Origin: CBCYMI01 sp965183855
Lineage (GTDB): Bacteria; Pseudomonadota; Alphaproteobacteria; Caulobacterales; Maricaulaceae
Assembly: GCA_965183855.1 (NCBI GenBank)
Contig: CBCYMI010000018.1
Coordinates: 1 to 64,000, forward strand
Reading direction: 5' to 3'
DNA: 64,000 nucleotides
Below the pieces are notes generated by a model. It was given only the letters and a program-made list of their open reading frames with translations, had not been told where the DNA came from and did no database searches. The position numbers and the translations under genes are program-made. Shown here piece by piece: positions 28,296-35,980 of the stretch (position 1 is the first letter of the stretch; every line of letters begins with the position of its first letter).

Positions 28296-28808
28296 ATGAA
28301 CTTAGAGCACATTAAAGACTCATATCTAGAGCATATAAAAATTTGTATTGAGTCAGATGCTTGGGGAGCAGGATTATTGAGAAGTTTTATAGATTACTGG
28401 TTTGCATATCACAAACAAGGTTCATTTCTAAATTCAAACAACAACCCTACTTGGCACAACAATCCTTCGCCTGTTAAAGATAAAGATACCTTGCTAGAAA
28501 TGCATTTTATTTCAGATATGGCATTTGATGTTATAGAGAAAGGTTCTGACGTAAGATTAATCAAAGAGCACTCTATTCCGGTACATGTAATTCAGAAAAT
28601 ATTAATTCAACAAAAACTAAAAAGCATTAACGAAATTGAAAATATTTTATTGCGTTTTTATAGATTAGGGGTTCTTACAAAAGATGAAGATGACATTCTA
28701 CGCTTAGAAGGTCTGAACTCTAAAATGCCCGCCTCTTGGGATTTTAATGAAAGTGTTTTTTCAAGATATGAGGTTGCAGGCATCAAGGGAAGGTTGTTGA
28801 ATCAATGA
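28296..28808 (+). CDS. Hypothetical soluble protein, cassette-like region
   Basis: About 170 residues, no signal peptide or membrane segment, and no family I recognise. Features: MNLEHIKDSYLEHIKICIESDAWGAG at the start, an aromatic RSFIDYWFAYHKQG block, and a helical C-terminal half (VIQKILIQQKLKSINEIENILLRFYRLGVLTKDEDDILRLEG). I prefer ATG 28296, preceded by AGGAAA at a fair distance, over the in-frame ATG at 28263, which lacks a site. Likely driven by the CATAAGG promoter; repeat B lies about 75 bases downstream. Confidence 0.6.
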   Translation: MNLEHIKDSYLEHIKICIESDAWGAGLLRSFIDYWFAYHKQGSFLNSNNNPTWHNNPSPVKDKDTLLEMHFISDMAFDVIEKGSDVRLIKEHSIPVHVIQKILIQQKLKSINEIENILLRFYRLGVLTKDEDDILRLEGLNSKMPASWDFNESVFSRYEVAGIKGRLLNQ

Positions 28809-28882
28809 GCAATTCATGCAACCAAACCCCAACTCTTTCAAAAACCGCAGAAATAGGAAAAAATCAAAACCTAGCTACGGAT

Positions 28883-28917
28883 ACTCCGTAACGGTGGAAT
28901 AGAGCATAACAGTGAAT
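28883..28917 (+). repeat. Repeat B of the array
   Basis: ACTCCGTAACGGTGGAATAG then AGCATAACAGTGAAT. It aligns without gaps to repeats C and D over about 35 bases. Its right end contains the GTG start codon (28912) of the following gene. It lies about 75 bases downstream of the previous ORF. Confidence 0.65.
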
Positions 28918-29403
28918 TATAAAGACTTAAGTGTAACTGAATTAGCAAAATTAATATCACCTTCATCAGATGCATTTCTTGAGTTAAAAGACAGAGGTGT
29001 ATTAAGAACTAAAAATATTGTAGGAGAGCTTGGCGAGTATTTTGCAATAGATCATTACAATAGTAATCCAAAGTTACCAAGTTTATCTATTGCACCAATT
29101 ACAGTTAAGAACATAGATGCTTTAAGTAGAAATGGTGAAATTTATAGCATAAAAACTGTTTCTTCTCGTAAAGGAACAACTGGCTCATTTTGGGATCCTA
29201 AATCTATTGAGAATAATGAAAAAAAATTTGATTACCTTTTATTAGTTATTCTGGATAATTCTTATTCGTTGGATATGATTTTGGAATTAACATGGAATGA
29301 TTTTTTTAAATTTAAGAAGTTTAATAAAAGAATGAATAACTATAATATCTCTATTACAAAGATATTAATAGAAAATGTTAGAACAGTATATGAACGAAAA
29401 TAA
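28912..29403 (+). CDS. Predicted PD-(D/E)XK nuclease-like protein
   Basis: A 163-residue soluble protein. GELGEYFAIDHYN (Glu39, Glu42), then IDALSRNGEIYSIKTVSS with Asp69 and Lys81, follows the order E...D...xxK of small PD-(D/E)XK-fold proteins resembling restriction-enzyme cores (DUF6998-like GEYLA...D..QIK). The residue two before the lysine is Ser79 rather than Glu/Asp/Gln, so activity is uncertain. The C-terminal half is Asn/Lys/Phe-rich. The start is GTG 28912 inside repeat B, with only a weak GGTGGA upstream. No methylase is adjacent. The nuclease call is my inference from motif order. Confidence 0.55.
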   Translation: MNYKDLSVTELAKLISPSSDAFLELKDRGVLRTKNIVGELGEYFAIDHYNSNPKLPSLSIAPITVKNIDALSRNGEIYSIKTVSSRKGTTGSFWDPKSIENNEKKFDYLLLVILDNSYSLDMILELTWNDFFKFKKFNKRMNNYNISITKILIENVRTVYERK

Positions 29404-29409
29404 TTATTA

Positions 29410-29461
29410 TTCACTGTTTTAATATACTCTGTAACGGTGGAGTAGTTTATAACCGTTAATT
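29410..29461 (+). repeat. Repeat C of the array
   Basis: Starts TTCACTGTTTTAATATACTC and ends GAGTAGTTTATAACCGTTA. By eye it matches repeat D at about 42 of 49 positions without gaps; the last 22 bases are identical. It contains a perfect inverted repeat TAACGGT (29432-29438) / ACCGTTA (29452-29458). It begins 7 bases after the previous stop codon and ends about 20 bases before the next ATG. Confidence 0.8.
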
Positions 29462-29479
29462 AGATTGGAGGTAAATATA

Positions 29480-29842
29480 ATGGGAGCTTTTTTTATAATA
29501 TTAATATTCTTTTCACCGCTTATTCTTGGTAGTATTTTTTTAGGATGGCAAAAAGGAATAAAAGTTAGACATAAGCAATCTGGAATAGAGAAGAATTGTT
29601 TTGTTGGTTATTCTTGGACATATTTTTTCTTTGGTTTTTTTGTTCCTATTTTTAGAGGTGAAATCTCGATAGGTATTTTTCATCTGATCTTTAGCATTGT
29701 TACCTTTGGATTATTCCAACTTGTTATGCCCTTTCTTTATAACAAACAAGCCTCAGTAAGACTTTTGGTAAATGGTTGGGAGTTGAATGACTCTGAAGAA
29801 AACAATTTGTTTGCAAGCGCTAAAATAGGAATATCTAAGTAA
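29480..29842 (+). CDS. HrgC/DUF2628-like small membrane protein
   Basis: About 120 residues. One N-terminal membrane segment (FFIILIFFSPLILGSIFLGW) is followed by the recognisable block VGYSWTYFFFGFFVPIFRGE - IFHLIFSIVTFGLFQLVMPFLYNK, typical of HrgC-like/DUF2628 proteins with two or three helices around a GFSWT..FFGPFVPLFRGD motif. Function is not established. ATG 29480 is chosen because GGAGG lies eight bases upstream; a TTG at 29465 is in frame but lacks a site. Repeat C precedes and repeat D follows immediately. Confidence 0.68.
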   Translation: MGAFFIILIFFSPLILGSIFLGWQKGIKVRHKQSGIEKNCFVGYSWTYFFFGFFVPIFRGEISIGIFHLIFSIVTFGLFQLVMPFLYNKQASVRLLVNGWELNDSEENNLFASAKIGISK

Positions 29843-29851
29843 AAAATTTAA

Positions 29852-29908
29852 TTCACTGTTCCAAAACACTCCGTTACTGTGGAGTAGTTTATAACCGTTA
29901 TTCGGTGA
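29852..29908 (+). repeat. Repeat D of the array
   Basis: Starts TTCACTGTTCCAAAACACTC and ends GAGTAGTTTATAACCGTTA, then TTCGGTGA. It begins 10 bases after the previous stop codon. The outer bases TCACTG/CGGTGA nearly pair, as do ACTCC/GGAGT inside, so a single strand could fold. The inverted repeat seen in C is partly eroded here. Confidence 0.8.
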
Positions 29909-30104
29909 GTGATTTCTCTTACTTATTCTTCATTTCTCGAGAGAACTTCTTCCCTAAAAAGTATACATAAAAGATTTGTTTGATACCATATTAATCATTT
30001 GTCTTAGCTGTGTCCATGGTTTAATCTTACAGGTATAGATAGATCGCTTAAAAAAGCATGTTGAGCTCATGATTTTACTGGAGAACTCCCCAATAACGAC
30101 TATA
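29909..30104. other. Short segment between repeats D and E without a clear gene
   Basis: About 200 bases bounded by two repeats, the size of a very short cassette. A minus-strand frame (75 codons, 29954-30181) crosses it but shows no family similarity and runs into repeat E, so I do not call it. Confidence 0.4.
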
Positions 30105-30141
30105 ACAACTTCGCAACCGTGGAATACGTTTAAACGGTGAT
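30105..30141 (+). repeat. Repeat E of the array
   Basis: ACAACTTCGCAACCGTGGAA then TACGTTTAAACGGTGAT. Same orientation as B-D, with GTGGAATA-GTTTA and the inverted pair ACCGT/ACGGT retained. It lies 15 bases beyond the stop codon of the minus-strand XRE gene, so it too is at the 3' end of a gene. Confidence 0.6.
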
Positions 30142-30155
30142 TTAAAGTTTTAATA

Positions 30156-30410
30156 TTATGGCAATTTAAATAATTCTTCAACAGAGCAATTCAGTGTTTT
30201 CGCAATCTTTAATGCAAGAACAGTTGACGGGACATAAACTCCATTTTCAATTGCATTAATACTTTTTCTTGACACCTCCGCACTCTCAGAAAGTTCTTGC
30301 TGAGTTAAACCAACAGACCTTCTGAACTTTTCAAGATTATTTAAAAGGTTCTTATGGTGTTTTCTCATTTTACTTTTCTTCAACTGCTTTTGAAAGAAGT
30401 ACACTATCAT
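30156..30410 (-). CDS. XRE-family helix-turn-helix regulator
   Basis: A single-domain Cro/C1-type HTH protein: LEKFRRSVGLTQQELSESAEVSRKSINAIENGVYVPSTVLALKIAKTLNCSVEELFKL, covering almost the whole protein. It resembles the small YgzD/YozG-type regulators. The start is either the codon at 30410 or ATG at 30368 (MRKHHKNLLNN), giving 70-84 residues. Small XRE proteins often control their own locus; the CATAAGG sites at 28179-28239 are a possible target but there is no direct evidence. Confidence 0.85.
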   Translation of the reverse strand: MIVYFFQKQLKKSKMRKHHKNLLNNLEKFRRSVGLTQQELSESAEVSRKSINAIENGVYVPSTVLALKIAKTLNCSVEELFKLP

Positions 30411-30542
30411 TTGGAAAAAAATACGATTAGCAAGGGAAAATTTGTTCTAAACTTTCTTGGAAACAATCAATTTGATCTTTCAGTATTGGACGCAGCAAGC
30501 TCGACCTGATCTACCCTCTTAAAGGGTAGAAAAACCATCTTA
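30411..30542. other. Hairpin region upstream of the XRE gene
   Basis: A perfect hairpin TCTACCCT-CTTAA-AGGGTAGA occurs near 30508-30530. It lies about 100 bases upstream of the XRE start and has no T-tract in the right place on either strand, so an operator is as likely as a terminator. Confidence 0.3.
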
Positions 30543-30767
30543 TTGCGCAAATCAAATGTAGAACACGCTATTTTACATGTAACTTTAAATACTGTTGAAG
30601 TATATAATTTCTATAAAGAAAAGGATCACCCTCTAAGAATGAACATTATACAGAATAAGGGAAGCTCTTATCTTTTCGATAAAAGCTCTTTATTACCAAA
30701 AGAATGTGATTTTATAACTTTTCTAGCCTTCTTTGAAATGAAGAAGGATACAGAAAGAGGATCATAA
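30543..30767 (+). CDS. Short hypothetical ORF, doubtful
   Basis: A 74-codon frame with a TTG start and no clear ribosome-binding site. Composition is protein-like (ILHVTLNTVEVYNFYKEKDHPLRM..., FITFLAFFEMKK) but no family is recognised. It ends just before the converging SH3 gene. It may be a gene remnant or chance. Confidence 0.25.
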   Translation: MRKSNVEHAILHVTLNTVEVYNFYKEKDHPLRMNIIQNKGSSYLFDKSSLLPKECDFITFLAFFEMKKDTERGS

Positions 30768-30775
30768 AATCATCT

Positions 30776-31555
30776 TTATTTTTTCATACAACAACATTGC
30801 ACACCAGATAAAGGAGAACCATTTTTAGTTAATTGAACACGCCAGTTAAAATGTGTATCAGCCATTGAACTTAAACAGGCTTGCTCACTAATTTTAACGC
30901 TGATTCCCTCCCCATTTTGATTCATTCCAGTGATAATTGTCTTTCTTCCTAACCCTTCAATCTCTGAGATATTATAAACCCTGTTTCCATCATTTATGGA
31001 CTGAAATTCAATTTGTTTTTCTTTAAGGATAACATTCCAAAATGGCTCTTCTCCGAAGCAATTCAATCCAACAGGAATTTCTGTTCCTGCAATCATCGGA
31101 AGCTTAATAGATTGAAGATAGTTTGAATATACCCATCCTGAACTCTCTCCGAGATTAACACGTAGCCATCTTCCAAACCTTCCTGTCACTTCAACAAGAG
31201 CTTCATTATAGGCAAAAGAACCAATAATTTTGGATTTCAAACCAGGGCTTGAACGAACATTCAATATATTATTCTTTCGAACACCAACAACCTTATAAAA
31301 ATATGAAAACCTCATGGAATTTGACATGGTTTCCTGTTCAATCCATTTATCACTTAATGTAAATTTCTGAGTTTCCAGGTCTGTATGTTCCAAGTTTTGC
31401 AATATTGCTTCGATAGCCGATAATTTAAAAGGTTGGAATATGGTTGCTAAGAATAGAATAAGGATACTGTATTTTTTAATGCTCAACAAAAGGATATGAC
31501 AGCACGTTGTAAAGTCAAACAGAATAGCGATACCGTATTTTTTCATATCTAACAA
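30776..31555 (-). CDS. SH3-domain exported protein with COG3650-like C-terminal domain
   Basis: A bacterial SH3 domain (residues about 85-147: VVGVRKNNILNVRSSPGLKSKIIGSF...RWLRVNLGESSGWVYSNYL) likely binds peptidoglycan or ligand in the periplasm. It is followed by GLNCFGEEPFWNVILKEKQIEFQS, typical of COG3650-type exported proteins. A run of cysteines (CCC) sits at the C-terminus. The signal sequence is odd: residues 1-24 look like a second copy of the start of the real signal peptide. The ancestral start may be TTG 31486 (MSIKKYSILILFLATIFQ), with a tandem duplication supplying the upstream ATG (see the repeat at 31450-31560). Confidence 0.78.
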   Translation of the reverse strand: MLDMKKYGIAILFDFTTCCHILLLSIKKYSILILFLATIFQPFKLSAIEAILQNLEHTDLETQKFTLSDKWIEQETMSNSMRFSYFYKVVGVRKNNILNVRSSPGLKSKIIGSFAYNEALVEVTGRFGRWLRVNLGESSGWVYSNYLQSIKLPMIAGTEIPVGLNCFGEEPFWNVILKEKQIEFQSINDGNRVYNISEIEGLGRKTIITGMNQNGEGISVKISEQACLSSMADTHFNWRVQLTKNGSPLSGVQCCCMKK

Positions 31556-31560
31556 AAGAA
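31450..31560 (-). repeat. Tandem duplication at the 5' end of the SH3 gene
   Basis: A stretch of about 45 bases at 31450-31497 (AGAATAGAATAAGGATACTG...) recurs at 31521-31560 (AGAATAGCGATACCGTATTT...) with roughly 80 percent identity and a 4-base gap, offset by about 71 bases. In protein terms MKKYGIAILF and IKKYSILILF are the two copies. Confidence 0.5.
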
Positions 31561-32059
31561 TTATCCCTTTTTAACTTTTTTAGGAAACAATATACAAAAT
31601 TATATGAACATACCATGATTGAAAATATAACATAAAGGAATAGAAAGCAGGATAATGTTGGAATCTTTGAAAAACATGCCATTTTTACAAAAATAGTACG
31701 AAGAAAAATTATAGTTATTTTATTCGTTTAATCTTATTTTTTCATTCAGTTTATTCTTATTACCTCCTTCTTTGTTCAAATACTAAAATATTTTTTATCA
31801 AAGTTCTTCCTCTCTTTTTATTAGGTTTATTCATCTTATTGCATTCTTATATTGCTATTTTATCAAAAAATTCCATGATATTAATTTATCTAAATGGTAT
31901 TATTATTTACCCTATTTACTTGTTAAGATACTCTTCTTAATGACCCATTATATAACAGGAAATTACATTCTAATTACAAAAACAGATTCAATCTGTATTA
32001 TCACTATAAGGATTGCTAATGATATTGAAACATGTAAAGCAAATCCTATATCATATTTA
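31556..32059. other. AT-rich noncoding stretch before IS relic 2
   Basis: About 500 bases, very AT-rich, with no ORF or structured element that I can support. It presumably holds the SH3 gene promoter. Confidence 0.5.
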
Positions 32060-32067
32060 TAATTATT

Positions 32068-32775
32068 GAGGCTGTCCCAAATAACTGAGATTTGTTATCT
32101 GAAGAGGCATGAGAAAGAGCAGATTTTTAAGCACCGCGAAACAAGATAAGCTGATAGAATATAGTTTGTTTCGGGTATCACAGCCATGTTATACAGTCAA
32201 ACGGGTTGATGTAAATCGCAAGGAATCGGTTTATTCCTTTCAACAATTTTGCAAAAGAATTACCGTTCAAAGAAGGCAGAAATCTCATAAAATTTTCAGT
32301 GGTAAGTTTGAAGTTGACGAGAGATGTTTGAGAGTATTTGCAAAGCTCCGCATGCAAAAGAGAGCGACAAGCAGAATGACTATTTTGATCTTCTAAAACG
32401 CGGACACAGAGTGTATCCGAAGATGATCCATGGGATAAAATCCAATCAAATATCCATGCCTGTTACTGAACGCAATATGATCTAGAATCTTGAAGTGTTG
32501 GGATATCATGCATTGGATATAAGCGATTTTAAGCACTGCCTGTATCAATCAAAGTTGTTTTTGCAGAAAGTATAAACTACCTCAACGTAATTGAGAGCTT
32601 TTAGAATTAGAGCAAATGCCACATGCCCAAATATAAGGCTTGCCCAAAGAGTATTTTAGGGTATTCTTAAAGGAATATCTCTGGTATTTTAACACCCTCA
32701 AATCTAAAAACATAATTGAAACAAATAAAACACAATGAAGCAAACAATATATCAATTAATTAAATGGGACATCTC
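32068..32775 (+). mobile_element. Decayed IS1595-family insertion sequence (relic 2) with 8-bp target duplication
   Basis: The left end GAGGCTGTCCCAAATAA (32068-32084) and the right end, read inverted, GAGATGTCCCATTTAA (32760-32775), form terminal inverted repeats. They are flanked by a perfect direct repeat TAATTATT (32060-32067 and 32776-32783), the 8-base duplication expected of IS1595 elements. Fragments of the ISXO2-like transposase remain: SHKIFSGKFEVDERCL (the EVDE catalytic motif), LLKRGH and LDISDFKHC, in different frames. At 708 bases it is shorter than a functional element. It shares a sequence backbone with relic 1 at 3400-4033. Confidence 0.88.
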
Positions 32776-32823
32776 TAATTATTCATATAATTTCTGGCTT
32801 TAAATAAAACCAAAAGGAGGAAA

Positions 32824-32850
32824 ATGAATATGGATCAGATCCTAAACTAA
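32824..32850 (+). other. Eight-codon ORF with consensus ribosome-binding site
   Basis: AAAAGGAGGAAA precedes ATG 32824, giving MNMDQILN and then a stop. TATAAT lies at 32786-32791. It looks like the surviving 5' end of a lost gene next to the IS relic, or a tiny leader; function unknown. Confidence 0.3.
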
Positions 32851-32943
32851 AACAGGAAGCATTACAATAATCCCACTCCTTTTATAAAACCTGTTTTTAA
32901 ACATGGGTGCAATAATATATCAAGACAAAATCATTCAATATTA

Positions 32944-35091
32944 TTATTGAGTGCCAGCATTGAGTTGGAATATAAATTCCAAATTGAAAATCTTAGGATC
33001 ATTTGTTAAATCAGAAAATTTATCGAAAGCAAAACTTAATTCTTTATAATTTGTTGTAAGTTTTAAAGGAGTCGTTTGAGAATCGATTTCTGAACCTCCG
33101 TCCAGTTTTATTTTCAAACTATTATCATGATAGCTAAGACCTGCAGGAATAGAGAATTTAAACGTTATATCTTCTGGATCAAACTCACTAAAAATCTTAC
33201 CTTGCTGACTGGCAATACTCTTTTCAAGGGTATGATCAAGAGCATTCCAGCTAATTGTTTTTTGTAATTTAAAATGAACCTCAAGACAATCTTTATCTTT
33301 AACAATTTGATTTTCTTCTCCTGTTAATTTCACTCTTGATAACTCATTTTTTGCACAATTTTTATCAAGATAAAAAGTTTTTTTCATTTTAATTATAGGT
33401 CTTACAATTCTATAATCTCTGTTAAAAGAAATTTGTTGACCATTAATTTTAACATCAAACCTATAATCAGCAAATCCTGCCGTGAATTGATCATTTTTGA
33501 AAGATGATGGCTCATTAAATAGTATATTCCGCTCTATTCTAAGCGTTTCTCCTACACCAAGAAAATAAGAATCATCCAATTCTACTGACTCTTTAAGCTC
33601 AGACTGTCCTGTAATAAACTTAAAAACATTATATGATGAATCCATACCTAAATCCCTTTTATTTAGATCATGAATCATCAATATTATGTTTCCATTATTT
33701 TGAATATCATGAAAAACTGTTCTTGTTGAATTAGCCAAAACACTTTCCTTATTCAATTGAAGCTCTTGATCTGGGCTTGTAAATGCTTCATGCTTTTGAA
33801 GCTTATCCTTATGTTGAAAATGTAATAACATATAATCCTGAGTTGGGTTGGATCGATTAGACTCTTCAATAACACCAAAAACAATTGGCTGCTCAAAAAT
33901 ACCATCCTGATTGTAATCAGATCGTAAATAAGGAGAATTAGAATCTGGATTAATATAATTCCAGTCTTGAACAGGAGGCGGTGATAAAATAATATGAATA
34001 TCCGCATAATTCTTTGCTTCAAGAGCAGTAGAATTAATGCCTCTTAATAGCAAAGATATATCTTCTATCTGACTATTATCAAATACAAATGAATTTGGAA
34101 AACTACCAAAAGTCTCAATAATAACCTTCCAATCTTTTAAAAACGGCATGTTCTCTTTAATTAAAAACGGATCAAAGCTAAATTTATATTCTCTATCTAT
34201 ATTTGAGTTATTTTCAACTCTTAAATAAAATCTGAATCTTCCATCATCATCTTCTGTAATTACTTTAATAGGAGCCAGCCTTTGTGATAAACCAAATGGA
34301 TGTGCATTATCTGATAAATTATTTGCCAAGAATGCATATTCTGGATTAGAAAGGTCTATTTTCGTATAAAAAAATAAATCAACGCTATCATAAAATTGTG
34401 ATTTTATAAAAATAGAATTAAAAAAAGGTCTTTGCGTTGATTGATCTTTTGCTACCCAATTCTCAACTCTGGTTGGAATATTTTGCGTCTTATTTTCAAA
34501 ATAGTAAAAACTTCCTTCTATAGGAAAAGAGAAAACCTGATCTTTCCTGATACCAGATCTCGTTTTAATCTCAAAAACAACTTTTTTTTTACTGCCTGCC
34601 TTAAACAAGCAAGATTTTACCGTTTTATCGGAAGGATGACCATCTTCTTGCTCTATGGATATATCAAAAAAAAGATAACGCTCACTTTTATCTAATTTTT
34701 CTTCTTTTTCATCTATTTCAAGAGAACTGCCATTATTACAACTTTCCTGATCCGTCTGATAAATATAAATCTGAAACGCTTCAATCTTCTTACGATTCTC
34801 AAGGTCAATATTTAAAGAATTAATGGAACGTAAAGAGTTTAAAACAACATCATAAGAACTCTTATTCTCAATAATATAAGAAAATGAAATACGATCACCT
34901 GCTGCAACTGTTTTCTGTGAAGCCTCTGATGAATTTTCAGGATACATAATCAATACAGATTCTGGCTGGGAATTATTAGCATAGACCAGATTAAACAACA
35001 TGAATTGCAGGAATAAAAACACGAAACCAATCATCATAAAATGATTAAATCTAATCTTTTTTATACGACTATAAACCATTACTAAAAACAA
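32944..35091 (-). CDS. Large exported protein of unknown function, Ig-like/DUF11-type domains
   Basis: A 715-residue protein with an N-terminal signal/anchor (about residues 18-38, FMMIGFVFLFLQFMLFNLVYA) and an all-beta-looking remainder rich in Asp, Asn and Ser. Segments such as AAGDRISFSYIIENKSSYDVVLNSL and, near the end, FKFSIPAGLSYHDNSLKIKLDGGS resemble the repeats of DUF11 or Ig-like domains of surface proteins. A calcium-site-like DYNQDGIFEQP occurs near residue 392. No C-terminal anchor or autotransporter domain is seen. It is not in an operon and is flanked on both sides by IS1595-family relics. A role in surface or host contact is possible but unproven. Confidence 0.7.
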   Translation of the reverse strand: MFLVMVYSRIKKIRFNHFMMIGFVFLFLQFMLFNLVYANNSQPESVLIMYPENSSEASQKTVAAGDRISFSYIIENKSSYDVVLNSLRSINSLNIDLENRKKIEAFQIYIYQTDQESCNNGSSLEIDEKEEKLDKSERYLFFDISIEQEDGHPSDKTVKSCLFKAGSKKKVVFEIKTRSGIRKDQVFSFPIEGSFYYFENKTQNIPTRVENWVAKDQSTQRPFFNSIFIKSQFYDSVDLFFYTKIDLSNPEYAFLANNLSDNAHPFGLSQRLAPIKVITEDDDGRFRFYLRVENNSNIDREYKFSFDPFLIKENMPFLKDWKVIIETFGSFPNSFVFDNSQIEDISLLLRGINSTALEAKNYADIHIILSPPPVQDWNYINPDSNSPYLRSDYNQDGIFEQPIVFGVIEESNRSNPTQDYMLLHFQHKDKLQKHEAFTSPDQELQLNKESVLANSTRTVFHDIQNNGNIILMIHDLNKRDLGMDSSYNVFKFITGQSELKESVELDDSYFLGVGETLRIERNILFNEPSSFKNDQFTAGFADYRFDVKINGQQISFNRDYRIVRPIIKMKKTFYLDKNCAKNELSRVKLTGEENQIVKDKDCLEVHFKLQKTISWNALDHTLEKSIASQQGKIFSEFDPEDITFKFSIPAGLSYHDNSLKIKLDGGSEIDSQTTPLKLTTNYKELSFAFDKFSDLTNDPKIFNLEFIFQLNAGTQ

Positions 35092-35172
35092 CTCTATAAA
35101 AAATAGTGAACTTAAAAAAACTAATATACAATTATATCTATTAAAAAATAATTAAGCTTTATTAAAGATTTT

Positions 35173-35974
35173 GAGCCTGGTTTAGATAATCCAAAAATGT
35201 CAAATTTGCTGTATGACAATAAGCAACCCTATGATTCTATCTTCTGGCAGAAGGCATTGTAAATGACGTGTTTATAAGCAACCTAGCTTAGTTGAACTAT
35301 TTGTCGCGAATGACCACGAGAACTGTATGCGATTTAGCAAAGGCAAATCTTCACTCGACAACATTTTTTACCATAAGAGTTGAGAAATGATTCGCTTTTA
35401 AACTTGAAAACGGAAGCTCTGTTTCTGATGAGATAGAGAGTAATAGATCTTATTCTGACAGACACTACAAAGGAAATCATGACAAAGGCGCGACAGGAAT
35501 ATCTGGCTGTCTTTGGTTTGTTAAAACGTGGCGAAAAATCTATACAAGAATACTTATTCCATCAAGATGTACTATCTTCAACTTGCTAAAAAATGGTGAA
35601 AAAATTTACGTAAAAGTGATTGCAGATACTTTCAGTAATATACTTTATTCCCGTTATTCAAGATATAAGTGTCTACTGAATTTTATTACATATATGGGAT
35701 AGCTTGCGAGCATATGAGGTATTGGATATGTCAGCATTTTACCATTATGGATTAGCCATGTTCAATGATTTACTGATAAGAAACATCATATCTAGGATTG
35801 AGAGTTTCTTAAGTCAAACAAAGCATTATTTACGCAAAAATAACAATATTCCAAAAGAACCTTTTCATTTCTTCTTGAAAGAGCGTGAATTTAAGCTTGA
35901 CTTCAAAAATCCAAATGAGCACGTTAATACGTTCAAAAAATAAAAAAGAAAATACCTTATCTAGAACCAGCCCC
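35173..35974 (+). mobile_element. Decayed IS1595-family insertion sequence (relic 3) with 8-bp target duplication
   Basis: Terminal inverted repeats GAGCCTGGTTTAGATAA (35173-35189) and, read inverted from the right end, GGGGCTGGTTCTAGATAA (35957-35974) are bounded by a perfect direct repeat AAGATTTT (35165-35172 and 35975-35982). The interior encodes, in broken frames, an ISXO2-like transposase: GNHDKGATGISG (GKGA block), and 35704-35943 gives AYEVLDMSAFYHYG and SRIESFLSQTKHYLRKNNNIPKEPFHFFLKEREF, matching the conserved end (NGIEsFWs.aKrhLrkfnGi...FLKEcEFRFN). The 802-base length is near complete but multiple stops inactivate it. Its ends differ from relic 2, so it is a distinct element. Confidence 0.9.
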
Positions 35975-35980
35975 AAGATT

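Noticed and set aside
28883..29908. Classical integron attC sites
   Set aside because: The repeats lack a GTTRRRY/RYYYAAC core pair at their ends (the closest, GTTAATT and GTTATTC, fail the consensus), and no integron integrase is in the window. Kept only as cassette-like.
28040..30141. CRISPR array
   Set aside because: Repeats are 250-850 bases apart, imperfect and separated by genes, with no cas genes.
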